Shown in pieces: positions 52,069 through 60,890 of a DNA stretch of 64,000 nt (position 1 is the stretch's first letter; each line of letters starts with the position of its first letter). Both the position numbers and the translations under genes were made by a program. Under the pieces are notes generated by a model. That model was not told the DNA's origin and did not search any database. It saw only the letters and a program-made list of their open reading frames with translations. The DNA comes from Vibrio panuliri. Lineage in GTDB: Bacteria > Pseudomonadota > Gammaproteobacteria > Enterobacterales > Vibrionaceae. The stretch lies in NCBI RefSeq assembly GCF_009938205.1, contig NZ_AP019654.1, positions 1,798,001-1,862,000 of the forward strand, in the 5' to 3' direction.

Positions 52069-53814
52069 TTAAAGTTGGCTGGTGATTTTTTCAATTTCGT
52101 CCTCCCAGAGTTTCTGTAGGTCTGGCTTTTGATGCTTGGGTTTGCGCTGTAAATCCGCATCTAGCAGAGACTCCAACTCTATCAGTCGCTCCAATAGCTT
52201 TTCATCTTCAGCCAGAACTTCACTTGGAGCAAAAGTATTTTGTTTAACTGGCTGTGCGCTGTCCGGTAAAGACGGACGCGATTGCTCGCCAAGTCTCAAA
52301 TATACCTCGTCCATCGATAGATACTCTGTAAGCGCCCCATTTTGGATGAGCCAGAATCGATTACAACTTTGCTCTATTAAGCTTCGGTCATGGCTAACCA
52401 GAACCGCTGCCCCTTCAAACTCATTCAGAGTTTCAATAAGTTCCTCTTTTCCTTCCATATCCAAGTGGTTGGTCGGTTCATCGAGAAAAAGCAGGTGATA
52501 CCTAGCTAAAGTGAGGCCAACAAACAGTAGTCGCGCCCGCTCTCCGCCACTAAGAGAGGCGACTTTTTGATCATGTCTAGCGTATTGAAAACCCGCACTG
52601 ATTAAAGCGCGCTTGCTTTGCTCACCGCTTATTGCCACAAACTTGCTTAATGCATCAGACAAGGTGTCTTCACCATCCAGTTGTTGTAACGACTGATCGT
52701 AATAACCCAAGCGGCAGCGATCATGAAAGGTAACCGCGCTCGTGCTGCTGTCTAGGTCTGGGGTTATACCAGCGTGACTTTGCGAGTAACGTCGGTACAA
52801 AAGATTTAACAGTGATGACTTACCACAACCGTTGCTACCCAGAACCGCAATTCTATCGCCACTCTTAATACGTGCTTCTGGCATATCAAAAAGTAGCATA
52901 TCGCTTTGCGCAGGTTTAACCGCAAAAGGCGCAGTTTCCATTAAGCGATTGGCAGGTAATACCTCCCCTTGAAGCGCTAAACGCCAAGGAGAAACTTCGC
53001 TAAGTTCGGTTTGTTCCTCTTCCAAGCGCTCCTTTCTAGCAAACATGGTTTTGGCCTTACGAGCTAAGTCTTCGTTATCGTAGATCTTTCCCCATAATGC
53101 TAAGCGCTTAGCGCTTTTCTCAATACGGTTGATTTCTTTTTGCTCACTATTAAAACGAAGTTGGTCTTGGGCATCCTTTTCTTGTAACGCTTCTCTTGCT
53201 TTTGTGCATGGTAAAGCAAAGCTATACAACATTTGATCACGCATCACCCATGTTGTGTTGGTCACTGAGTCAAGCAAGGTTTGATCGTGTGAAACCAATA
53301 TAAAAGAGCCCTTCCATCGCAGCAAAAAATGCTCTAACCACATAAGTGAGGGCAAGTCTAAGTGGTTGCTTGGTTCATCGAGCAACAACAGATCGGGCTC
53401 ATTGATGATGGCTCTGGCAAGTAAAAGTCGCATTTGCTGGCCACCACTACAGTTCGCTACGGGAATGTTCCAATCGGATGCAGAAAAACCTAACTCAGAT
53501 AAGAGCAGTTCCGCACGCCATAGATCGTCTCTTTCTTGTGTTTCCGCTAATGCATCTAAAACAGAAATATGCTGCAGTTCATTAGGAACATGCTGTTCAA
53601 CATAACTCATCATGCATTGCTTAGCTTTGGAGACATGCCCCTCGTCTGGTTCTTGATGCCCAGCTAGCAGTTTGAGTAGCGAACTCTTACCACTGCCGTT
53701 ATGACCGATAAGACCGATCTTATCGCCACGATTGACCGTCGCATTGAGTTGTTTGAACAGTGCCGTTGAGGTATAGGAAAGTGTCAGGGATTGTGCAGTT
53801 AAAAAAGTACTCAT
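52069..53814 (-). CDS. ABC-F family ATPase (possible ribosome-protection protein)
   Basis: A 581-residue soluble protein with two ABC domains and no membrane helix. Domain 1 has GHNGSGKSS, CSGGQQMR and LLLLDEPSNHLD; domain 2 has GSNGCGKSS, LSGGERAR and LLFLDEPTNHLD; a charged helical linker joins them (about 225-290). ABC-F proteins act on ribosomes, some removing antibiotics. A 26-codon leader ORF and mutually exclusive hairpins upstream (53820-54017) suggest antibiotic-dependent expression, as seen for resistance ABC-F and erm genes. Whether it gives resistance, and to what, is unknown. The start has only a weak TTGAGA ribosome-binding site, which lies in a hairpin. Confidence 0.88.
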   Translation of the reverse strand: MSTFLTAQSLTLSYTSTALFKQLNATVNRGDKIGLIGHNGSGKSSLLKLLAGHQEPDEGHVSKAKQCMMSYVEQHVPNELQHISVLDALAETQERDDLWRAELLLSELGFSASDWNIPVANCSGGQQMRLLLARAIINEPDLLLLDEPSNHLDLPSLMWLEHFLLRWKGSFILVSHDQTLLDSVTNTTWVMRDQMLYSFALPCTKAREALQEKDAQDQLRFNSEQKEINRIEKSAKRLALWGKIYDNEDLARKAKTMFARKERLEEEQTELSEVSPWRLALQGEVLPANRLMETAPFAVKPAQSDMLLFDMPEARIKSGDRIAVLGSNGCGKSSLLNLLYRRYSQSHAGITPDLDSSTSAVTFHDRCRLGYYDQSLQQLDGEDTLSDALSKFVAISGEQSKRALISAGFQYARHDQKVASLSGGERARLLFVGLTLARYHLLFLDEPTNHLDMEGKEELIETLNEFEGAAVLVSHDRSLIEQSCNRFWLIQNGALTEYLSMDEVYLRLGEQSRPSLPDSAQPVKQNTFAPSEVLAEDEKLLERLIELESLLDADLQRKPKHQKPDLQKLWEDEIEKITSQL

Positions 53815-53819
53815 AATTT

Positions 53820-53969
53820 TCTCAAGAATTTTGGCCGCAGAAGGCCGTTGTCAGGGTTGACAATAATTCTTCGAGCTTGAGAGAAAGTACTCGAGTGACG
53901 TTTTCGTCGGAAGGTAATTATTCGCTCAAGTCGAGATTATCGCAACGCGATATCGATAACTCTTGAGCG
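53820..53969 (-). promoter_or_regulatory. Putative translational attenuator of the ABC-F gene
   Basis: In mRNA order, four segments can pair: A (53960-53969, in the leader ORF), B (53923-53930), C (53865-53882) and D (53820-53830, holding the ribosome-binding site). A pairs with B (CGCTCAAG / CTTGAGCG), C with D (TCTCAAG / CTTGAGA plus AATT/AATT), and B can instead pair with C (CTTGAG / CTCAAG with a flanking TCGA). Small hairpins at 53833-53846 and 53848-53863 lie between C and D. A ribosome stalled on A would free B to take C and release D. Confidence 0.65.
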
Positions 53970-54017
53970 GGCCTTCATGCCATAAAAGCGTGGGTTGATT
54001 AAACACCACAAAGACAT
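53937..54017 (-). CDS. 26-residue leader peptide of the ABC-F gene
   Basis: A short ORF with a very strong ribosome-binding site (AAGGAGGAA, 54021-54029) and an ATG start. The product begins MSLWCLINPRFYGMKA and ends with a TAA in the loop of the A-B hairpin. It lies 122 bases upstream of the ABC-F start and is the only sizeable start signal in the region, while the ABC-F gene itself has a weak one. This is the layout of inducible leader peptides of erm, msr or vml-type genes. A perfect seven-base hairpin, GAAAATG / CATTTTC, stands just before it at 54041-54058. The rest of 54018-54331 has no gene I can see. Confidence 0.65.
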   Translation of the reverse strand: MSLWCLINPRFYGMKARSRVIDIALR

Positions 54018-54331
54018 AAGTTCCTCCTTAAATTAATTGTGAAAATGGATTCATTTTCGGTTATTCGATGGCGGTTATTTTATCGTCACCTTGAACAAAG
54101 TAAAGAAATATGAGCCATTAGGCATAACTCAATGGATAATTGAGCGACGATTTAAGTCATTGGAAAGCTTGCACAAAGCAAGATAATCGTCTTGGCAGAA
54201 ATGACAGAGTAAACCTACGTGGCGATCAGTAAATAATATGAGGCAAAGCAATAAGTCACTGGGTCATAAAGTTTGGGGATGACTATTTGCTTAGCATACG
54301 CACTTTTTTCTGGAGTATCGCGAGTCAAACC

Positions 54332-54535
54332 CTACTGCTCGTTTTCCCGCGATGCTTTGTTTCTGTTGAGGAACTTAAATACCGCCCAGATAAGATAAAC
54401 GGCGACACCAACAATCAAAGCAGAACGAATCAGGATAGGCGCATCATGCTCAAGTTGGTGAATATGCGGGCCAATACTGGCAAATAATCGACTGGTAAAA
54501 AGCAGCCCCAAAACTAACATAATGATTTTATTCAT
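54332..54535 (-). CDS. Small two-helix membrane protein, unknown
   Basis: A 67-residue protein with a first hydrophobic helix (about 2-20, possibly a signal) and a second (about 35-56, ILIRSALIVGVAVYLIWAVF), followed by a basic tail. A histidine-rich turn (GPHIHQLEH) lies between them. I start at ATG 54535 rather than four codons earlier; neither has a strong ribosome-binding site. No family recognised. It lies between the ABC-F gene and the hybrid kinase on the same strand. Confidence 0.5.
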   Translation of the reverse strand: MNKIIMLVLGLLFTSRLFASIGPHIHQLEHDAPILIRSALIVGVAVYLIWAVFKFLNRNKASRENEQ

Positions 54536-54773
54536 GTGTTCGACCATTCAAATAGGTGCGTGGCACAGAACAAATAAGGGTGAGTTTGCGCGATAACAAA
54601 GCAAACATTGTTCTGCTCGAAACCAAAAGAATGCGCTTCTGAAACATCAGCGTCAATGCCACATCCAGCAAAAGCCAGTAAGCTAACTTTGCATTTCTGA
54701 AAGAGCTTATTGCGCCTATCCCTATAAGCTATCTGACCTAACAAGTATCACGATTAACCAAAAAGATGAAACA

Positions 54774-56474
54774 TCAAACCCACTTTTCAATCATCGATTT
54801 TAGGTCATTTGCTGTATACGGCTTGGTTAGAATATCGTCCATTCCACTGGCGATGCATTGTTCTCGCTCTTCCAGTGTTGTCCCAGCAGTCAATGCAATA
54901 ATCGGCTTTTGATAGTCATGCTTTCGTAAATGGCGAGTGGCTTCAAAGCCATCCATTTCAGGCATACGGCAATCCATAAATATCAGGTCATACTCTGTCG
55001 TTTGCGCCGCTTCAATGGCTTCCAATCCATTCACTCCGGTGTCAGGGATGATAGAGAGCTTCTTTAACATCTGCTTGATGATAATTTGATTCATGCGGAT
55101 ATCATCCACCACCAAAATCGAGAGGCTCTCTAACGGTTTACTTAACTCAGCATCGGCATGTTCAACGAAGCTAATGGTTTGCACCGCTTCTAATGGTAAG
55201 CAGATTGAAAACACGCTCCCCTCACCGACTTCGCTGGTTAAATCGATCGTACCAGACATCAACTCAACCAGGTTTTTACAGATCGCCAGCCCAAGCCCGG
55301 TCCCTTCATAGTTTCGCTTAGCGGTGCGGTCTGCCTGAACAAATGGATCAAACAAACGTTGCTGTGCCTGAGGGGCGATGCCGCAACCTGTATCTTTAAC
55401 CCGAATAGAAAGTTCGTGACCATTCCAACTGGCGAGCACCTCGACTTTACCCGCCGAAGTAAATTTAATCGCATTGCCAATTAGGTTCGCCAAGATTTGG
55501 CTAATACGCTCAAAGTCGCCGACAAATCCTTGTGGAAAGGGCATTTCTTCCTCAATTAGAAAAGCAATTTGCTTTTCCTGCGCTTGAGGCATGAAAATTC
55601 CGTTGAGCATATTTTTAAGTTCATCCCAGCTAAATTGACTTGGGAACAACTCCATCATCCCTGCACTGATTTTACTAAAATCGAGCAAGTCATTGATGAT
55701 ATGCCGCAGTAAGTCACCAGAATGAGTGAGGTTGGTTAACATTGAACGCTGTTCAGGGTTGAGCTTGGTGTCAGCCAGCAGTTCAGCACTGCCAAGCAAA
55801 CCATTAAGCGGGGTTCTTAGTTCATGGTTGATCATGGCGACAAACTCTTTGGTCGCTCTTTCTGATTCTTCGGCGCGCTTACGCGCTATGAGTGTTTTGG
55901 TCACCATCAACTGTCGGCTAATGGCACTGCAAATCAACTCCACGACCAGTTCCATTTGGCTTTGTATAAAGTTCGCTTCGATATCACTGGTGAAAACTTG
56001 AACGCGAAACTCCCCCACGACACCGCTTTCTACTTTTATTGGCAAACAAAGTGTTGAATCCGACCAAATGGTGTTGACCACCCAATCATCGCTGTCGTTA
56101 TTTAATGGATTGCCAAATTGAACTGAAAGTACGCTAGGAATTAAGTTTGTTTGAAGGCGAAGTGTCGCGCTCGCAACCAAAGAACATGCCCGAATACGTT
56201 CAATAAAGCTCGATAGCAGACCATCATCCAGGGTTCGGCTCAAAAACGAGCGCCCGAAATGAATCAAAGATGCACTGATATAGCCTTCAAGTTCGAGCTT
56301 TTGCAGCCCTTTCAGGTTCTGACTTTCCAGTTGGTCGAGCACCAACTTGAGTTGTTGGTTGGCCTCGTAGAGTTCAAGGCTCTTTTGCTCCAACAACGTT
56401 TCAGCCTGCTTACGAGCGGCTTTTTCACGGGCTATTTTTCTCTCTAAAGCACTACTGGTCATAGAACTTCTCAA
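54774..56474 (-). CDS. hqsK: Hybrid histidine kinase next to H-NOX (HqsK/HnoK-like)
   Basis: A 566-residue cytoplasmic hybrid kinase. An N-terminal coiled coil (about 10-60) precedes a GAF-like sensor part (about 70-185), HisKA with His217 in INHELRTPLNG, an ATPase domain (DTGCGIAPQAQQRLFDPF, GTGLGLAICKNL) and a receiver domain with Asp501 in IFMDCRMPEMDG. No membrane helix is present. It lies 14 bases downstream of the H-NOX gene. In V. harveyi the H-NOX-linked kinase HqsK passes phosphate to LuxU and joins nitric oxide to quorum sensing; this gene fits that kinase, though the phosphotransfer partner lies outside the window. Confidence 0.85.
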   Translation of the reverse strand: MRSSMTSSALERKIAREKAARKQAETLLEQKSLELYEANQQLKLVLDQLESQNLKGLQKLELEGYISASLIHFGRSFLSRTLDDGLLSSFIERIRACSLVASATLRLQTNLIPSVLSVQFGNPLNNDSDDWVVNTIWSDSTLCLPIKVESGVVGEFRVQVFTSDIEANFIQSQMELVVELICSAISRQLMVTKTLIARKRAEESERATKEFVAMINHELRTPLNGLLGSAELLADTKLNPEQRSMLTNLTHSGDLLRHIINDLLDFSKISAGMMELFPSQFSWDELKNMLNGIFMPQAQEKQIAFLIEEEMPFPQGFVGDFERISQILANLIGNAIKFTSAGKVEVLASWNGHELSIRVKDTGCGIAPQAQQRLFDPFVQADRTAKRNYEGTGLGLAICKNLVELMSGTIDLTSEVGEGSVFSICLPLEAVQTISFVEHADAELSKPLESLSILVVDDIRMNQIIIKQMLKKLSIIPDTGVNGLEAIEAAQTTEYDLIFMDCRMPEMDGFEATRHLRKHDYQKPIIALTAGTTLEEREQCIASGMDDILTKPYTANDLKSMIEKWV

Positions 56475-56488
56475 ATCCTAACGGCTGA

Positions 56489-57031
56489 CTAATCAACCAG
56501 CGATAGATGAAACCTTACGTGGCTATTATCACTAGACTGCTGATCCATCTTCACCTCTAACTTCTCGTCAAAATGATCAGCGCACCCTTGCACTAAGCCC
56601 AAGCAAACATGCGACATGCAGCGAGCACTTTTATAGTCAAACACCAGCTCTGTTTCACTCTCAGATATAAACTCAAATTTAGGTGGGTTAGCTTCCGGAT
56701 AGAGCTTCTTCACTTCAATGTGGATGTAATCTTCTACTAAGCGAACAAACTGGAAACAGTTGCGACACTCACCCAAACTGGCTGAATCCGGTAAGGTGGC
56801 ATAGAGATTGTTGAACACCGATTGTCCAAACACCTGTTGCAGTGTTTCTGGTGGCAGTTGCGTAATCTCGCTTAGCTTAATAATCAATTTGACTAAGTCA
56901 CGGTGGTCATAACTTCCTACTGCGGTATAGATACCATCATCGTTGGCATGCTCAAGGATCTGATCTAACACCTCCAAACCAAACTTATCCTCAACCAAGT
57001 CCATAAACTCAGTAAATATGATTCCTTTCAT
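56489..57031 (-). CDS. hnoX: Haem nitric-oxide/oxygen-binding protein H-NOX
   Basis: A 180-residue haem protein. The proximal haem ligand is His104 in VEDYIHIEVKKLYP, and the propionate-binding Y-x-S-x-R motif is Tyr133, Ser135, Arg137 in DYKSARC. Several cysteines after it (139, 144, 151) may form the zinc site known in Shewanella and Vibrio homologues. It senses nitric oxide and regulates the adjacent kinase. The two genes are co-directional and 14 bases apart. The upstream region faces the divergent CoA pyrophosphatase gene. Confidence 0.92.
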   Translation of the reverse strand: MKGIIFTEFMDLVEDKFGLEVLDQILEHANDDGIYTAVGSYDHRDLVKLIIKLSEITQLPPETLQQVFGQSVFNNLYATLPDSASLGECRNCFQFVRLVEDYIHIEVKKLYPEANPPKFEFISESETELVFDYKSARCMSHVCLGLVQGCADHFDEKLEVKMDQQSSDNSHVRFHLSLVD

Positions 57032-57165
57032 CTGCCCATCCTTTTGTGATATGTCTATTATTATGTGCTCCAGAAGCTTAATGTGCAGGTGTCAGTAGAA
57101 ACGGCACACCTTAATCAAAGCATGATCCATAAACTTGGCTTTTTCAAATAGATACAGAGGGAAAT

Positions 57166-57771
57166 GTGCGTATACCCACCAACCGTGACGCGTTAATTCA
57201 ACGCTTTCAAGTTAAGCAACCTGTCTCTTATCATGCCGAGTCTTTAAAGCGACTAGGTCAAGTAACGCCCCAGTCATTGCGCAAAGCCGCAGTGCTGATA
57301 GGCTTTGTTGAGCGAAACAAAAGCCTCAATGTTCTGTTTACTAAACGGGCACGCCATTTAAAGCATCACCCAGGTCAAGTCAGTTTTCCTGGGGGAAAAC
57401 ATGAAGATGATGATACTTCCCTATTGATGACGGCGTTGAGAGAAACTCATGAAGAAGTCGGAATCGCAGGAGAGAAAATTGATGTGTTTGGGGTGATGCC
57501 TGAACTGCCGACCATTAGCCGCTTCTCCGTTACCCCCTATTTAGCGTTCATTGAGCCTGACTATCAAACTCTCATCGACCGCAACGAAGTGGATGAGGTT
57601 TTTGAGGTGCCCGTTGAGATAATTTTAGATCCCTATCACCTTCAAAGTAGTACATTTTTTGTCAACCAACAGCCACATCGAGTGTTTGGGATCAGTTATG
57701 GTCAACACTTCATATGGGGCATGACTGCACAAATCATTCAGGCTTTGCAAGCCCATTTAATGCAAAAATAG
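57166..57771 (+). CDS. nudL: CoA pyrophosphatase (NudL, Nudix hydrolase)
   Basis: A 201-residue Nudix hydrolase. The Nudix box is GGKHEDDDTSLLMTALRETH plus EEVGI, giving the required G-x5-E-x7-R-E-x2-E-E-x-G pattern, with the UPF0035-type element (FTKRARHLKHHPGQVSFPG) that marks coenzyme A pyrophosphatases. In many gammaproteobacteria it is next to pabB and sdaA. Here sdaC and sdaA follow, but pabB is 16 kb upstream because of the intervening block. It has its own promoter region shared with hnoX. Confidence 0.9.
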   Translation: MRIPTNRDALIQRFQVKQPVSYHAESLKRLGQVTPQSLRKAAVLIGFVERNKSLNVLFTKRARHLKHHPGQVSFPGGKHEDDDTSLLMTALRETHEEVGIAGEKIDVFGVMPELPTISRFSVTPYLAFIEPDYQTLIDRNEVDEVFEVPVEIILDPYHLQSSTFFVNQQPHRVFGISYGQHFIWGMTAQIIQALQAHLMQK

Positions 57772-57829
57772 TTAAGTTACTCGAAAAAATTATTATTTGA
57801 TATTTCGTACGGTTAAATAAGATAAATAA

Positions 57830-57843
57830 AGCAAACGTTTGCT
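57830..57843. promoter_or_regulatory. PurR-like palindrome upstream of sdaC
   Basis: AGCAAACGTTTGCT is a perfect 14-base palindrome containing the CAAACGTTTG core of PurR-type operators. It is 225 bases before sdaC and 58 bases after nudL. Nothing else was recognised in 57772-58067 besides AT-rich promoter-like sequence. Confidence 0.45.
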
Positions 57844-58067
57844 CTGAGCAAAATAACTACAAGTCATCTCTCGGATTAGATTAACTAATCTCAAGCATTA
57901 ATAAAAATCACGTGTAGCACGTCATTTTCGTGACAAAAAACTCCTTTTTGCAATATCATAAGCGCCGCCCTACCAATTTATGATTTAGATCTAATTTTTA
58001 TGTAATTTTTTCTTGCAGAATTGCACCCGACTTATTTCCTGTTCCCAAAAAATGAGTAACCCAAAAT

Positions 58068-59321
58068 ATGAACTCAACTACTAAATCAGCTGCGGCTGAG
58101 CAATCGTCTAGTAAGTTTACTTACAAAGACTTCACTTGGTGTCTATCACTATTCGGTACTGCAGTAGGTGCTGGTGTACTATTCCTTCCAATTAAAGCAG
58201 GTGCTGGCGGCTTCTGGCCTCTTGTTGCTCTAGCTCTAATTGCCGCTCCAATGACTTGGTTTGCACACAAATCTTTGGCGCGTTTCGTTCTTTCAGCAAA
58301 GAACCCTGAAGCGGATATCACTGACACAGTTGAAGAACACTTCGGTAAAACTGGCGCGAACTTAATCACTTTCGCTTACTTCTTCGCAATTTACCCTATC
58401 GTTCTTATCTACGGTGTAGGTATCACTAACACGGTTGACTCTTTCCTTGTTAACCAAATCGGTATGGAATCTATCCCTCGTTGGTTGCTTTCTGGTGCAC
58501 TTATCGCTGCAATGACTGCTGGCGTAGTGTTTGGTAAAGAACTAATGCTGAAAGCAACTTCAGCAATGGTTTACCCACTAGTATTCATCCTACTAGCGCT
58601 GTCTATTTTCCTAATCCCTGACTGGAATACGTCAATGATTGAAGTAACCCCTGATTTCAGCGCAATGCCTGTTATCATCTGGTTAGCAATCCCAATCATC
58701 GTATTCTCATTCAACCACAGCCCAATCATTTCTCAGTTCTCTAAAGAACAACGTCGTGTACATGGTGACAACGCAGTACAAAAGACTGACGTTATCACTG
58801 GCGGCGCAGCAATGATGCTAATGGGCTTTGTTATGTTCTTCGTATTCTCTGTTGTTCTTTCTCTATCTCCAGAGCAACTAGCAATGGCACAAGAGCAAAA
58901 CATCTCTGTACTATCTTACCTAGCGAACGTACACGACAACCCAATCATCTCTTACATGGGTCCTGTTGTTGCTTTCGCAGCGATTACATCTAGCTACTTC
59001 GGCCACTTCCTTGGTGCTCACGAAGGTCTAGTTGGTCTAATCAAATCTCGCTCTACTACTCCAGTAAGCAAGATTGAGAAAATGTCGCTAATCTTCATCG
59101 TTATCACTACTTGGATTGTTGCAATTGTTAACCCAAGTATCCTAGGTATGATCGAAACAATGGGCGCGCCAATGATTGCGGCAATCCTATTCATCCTACC
59201 TGTATTCGCTATGCACAAAGTACCAGCTATGGCGAAGTACAAAACTTCAGCACCTGTACAGCTTTTCACAGTTATCTGTGGTCTTGCAGCGATTACTTCT
59301 GTAATCTACGGCGCTCTTTAA
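58068..59321 (+). CDS. sdaC: Serine transporter SdaC
   Basis: A 417-residue membrane transporter of the SdaC/TdcC hydroxy- and aromatic-amino-acid permease family. About eleven hydrophobic helices are seen, beginning FTYKDFTWCLSLFGTAVGAG (a family start) and including FSFNHSPIISQFSKEQRR. It imports serine with protons. It precedes sdaA and is separated from it by a stem-loop. Codons are strongly biased to a few forms (CTA/CTT, ACT, TCT), unlike neighbouring regulators, which hints at high expression. Confidence 0.92.
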   Translation: MNSTTKSAAAEQSSSKFTYKDFTWCLSLFGTAVGAGVLFLPIKAGAGGFWPLVALALIAAPMTWFAHKSLARFVLSAKNPEADITDTVEEHFGKTGANLITFAYFFAIYPIVLIYGVGITNTVDSFLVNQIGMESIPRWLLSGALIAAMTAGVVFGKELMLKATSAMVYPLVFILLALSIFLIPDWNTSMIEVTPDFSAMPVIIWLAIPIIVFSFNHSPIISQFSKEQRRVHGDNAVQKTDVITGGAAMMLMGFVMFFVFSVVLSLSPEQLAMAQEQNISVLSYLANVHDNPIISYMGPVVAFAAITSSYFGHFLGAHEGLVGLIKSRSTTPVSKIEKMSLIFIVITTWIVAIVNPSILGMIETMGAPMIAAILFILPVFAMHKVPAMAKYKTSAPVQLFTVICGLAAITSVIYGAL

Positions 59322-59370
59322 TCTCTGCCCCTAATTACGGCGAGTTAAAGCAAAAAGTATAACGAAAATT

Positions 59371-59394
59371 AAGCCTCCTTATTATGGGAGGCTT
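59371..59394 (+). terminator. Stem-loop between sdaC and sdaA
   Basis: AAGCCTCC / GGAGGCTT with an eight-base loop lies 49 bases after sdaC and 19 before sdaA; a short T-rich tail follows (TACTTAT). Partial termination or mRNA protection is likely. Confidence 0.55.
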
Positions 59395-59412
59395 ACTTAT
59401 GAGGTAATCGAT

Positions 59413-60774
59413 ATGATTAGTGTTTTTGACATCTATAAAATCGGCGTTGGTCCTTCTAGCTCACACACTGTTGGTCCAATGAAAGCGGGTAAAGAATTTA
59501 TTGATGATCTTCGTTCAATGGGAAAATTGCGCGACATCACTAAAATCACCGTTGACGTTTATGGATCACTATCACTGACAGGGAAAGGTCACCACACCGA
59601 TATCGCAATCATCATGGGTCTTGCTGGCAATACTCCTGAGAAAGTGGATATCGATTCTATTCCGGGCTTTATTGCTCGCGTAGAAGAAACAGAACGCCTT
59701 CCTGTTGGCATGCACTGTCATACAGTTTCGTTCCCTAAAGATGGCGGTATGAACTTCCATACTTCCAATCTATCGCTACATGAAAACGGCATGCAAATCC
59801 ACGCGTGGATTGATGACGAAGTAGCGTACTCAAAGACTTATTACTCTATCGGTGGTGGTTTCATCGTCGATGAAGAAAACTTTGGCAAAGAAGAAGAGAA
59901 TCCGATTCAAGTTCCTTACTCATTCACAAGCGCTGAAGAGCTAGTGAACCAGTGTAAAGAACACGGTCTTTCTATCAGTACTTTGGTGATGAAAAACCAA
60001 GCTGCGCTTCACTCAGATGAAGAGTCTCGCACTTACTTTGCTAACATTTGGAAGACCATGCGCGAAGGTATGGAGCGTGGTATGAATACTGAAGGTATTC
60101 TGCCTGGTCCATTGCGCGTACCACGTCGCGCTGCTGCCCTACGTCAACAACTGCTAACGTCAGAGAAAACCTCTAACGATCCAATGGCAGTGGTAGACTG
60201 GGTGAACATGTTTGCTTTCGCGGTAAACGAAGAAAACGCAGCCGGTGGTCGTGTTGTTACCGCTCCAACTAACGGTGCATGTGGTATCATCCCAGCAGTT
60301 CTTGCTTACTACGACAAGTTCATCCAAACAGTAACAGAGAAAGATTACATCCGTTACTTCGCAGCCTCTGGTGCAATCGGTGGTCTTTACAAGCGTAACG
60401 CTTCAATCTCTGGTGCTGAAGTAGGCTGTCAGGGTGAAGTTGGCGTAGCATGTTCAATGGCAGCTGCAGGCCTTGCAGAGCTTATGGGTGGTAGCCCAGA
60501 GCAAGTATGTATGGCGGCAGAAATTGCTATGGAGCATAACCTAGGTCTTACTTGTGACCCTGTAGCAGGTCAAGTACAAGTTCCATGTATCGAGCGTAAC
60601 GGCATTGCAGCAGTTAAAGCTATCAACTCGACTCGTATGGCACTACGTCGTTCATCTGCACCAACAGTATCTCTCGATAAAGTTATCGAGACTATGCTAG
60701 AAACAGGTAAAGATATGAACGCGAAATACCGCGAAACTTCTCAAGGCGGTCTAGCGATTAAAGTGATCTGCTAA
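59413..60774 (+). CDS. sdaA: L-serine dehydratase SdaA (iron-sulfur)
   Basis: A 453-residue L-serine ammonia-lyase of the bacterial 4Fe-4S type. It shows [20 protein letters not shown] at the start, [14 protein letters not shown] and [16 protein letters not shown], which hold cluster cysteines and active-site residues. It turns serine into pyruvate and ammonia in the cytoplasm. With SdaC it forms a serine uptake and catabolism unit, as in V. cholerae. Codon use is biased as in sdaC. A terminator follows at 60841. Confidence 0.95.
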   Translation: MISVFDIYKIGVGPSSSHTVGPMKAGKEFIDDLRSMGKLRDITKITVDVYGSLSLTGKGHHTDIAIIMGLAGNTPEKVDIDSIPGFIARVEETERLPVGMHCHTVSFPKDGGMNFHTSNLSLHENGMQIHAWIDDEVAYSKTYYSIGGGFIVDEENFGKEEENPIQVPYSFTSAEELVNQCKEHGLSISTLVMKNQAALHSDEESRTYFANIWKTMREGMERGMNTEGILPGPLRVPRRAAALRQQLLTSEKTSNDPMAVVDWVNMFAFAVNEENAAGGRVVTAPTNGACGIIPAVLAYYDKFIQTVTEKDYIRYFAASGAIGGLYKRNASISGAEVGCQGEVGVACSMAAAGLAELMGGSPEQVCMAAEIAMEHNLGLTCDPVAGQVQVPCIERNGIAAVKAINSTRMALRRSSAPTVSLDKVIETMLETGKDMNAKYRETSQGGLAIKVIC

Positions 60775-60840
60775 TCTAGCTGTGATCTTTAGTCAAAATA
60801 TCAGTCGAATCATGTTCTATTGATAATTCTAAAAAGTATA

Positions 60841-60869
60841 ATGGCGACACATAAGGTCGCCATTTTTTT
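60841..60869 (+). terminator. Terminator of sdaA
   Basis: ATGGCGAC / GTCGCCAT with a seven-base loop followed by seven T residues. Confidence 0.85.
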
Positions 60870-60890
60870 ATGCAGTACTAATGAGGCAAT

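Noticed and set aside
54532..54744. A 70-codon minus-strand frame before the hybrid kinase's downstream neighbour
   Set aside because: No ribosome-binding site, no recognisable family and unlikely composition; treated as non-coding.
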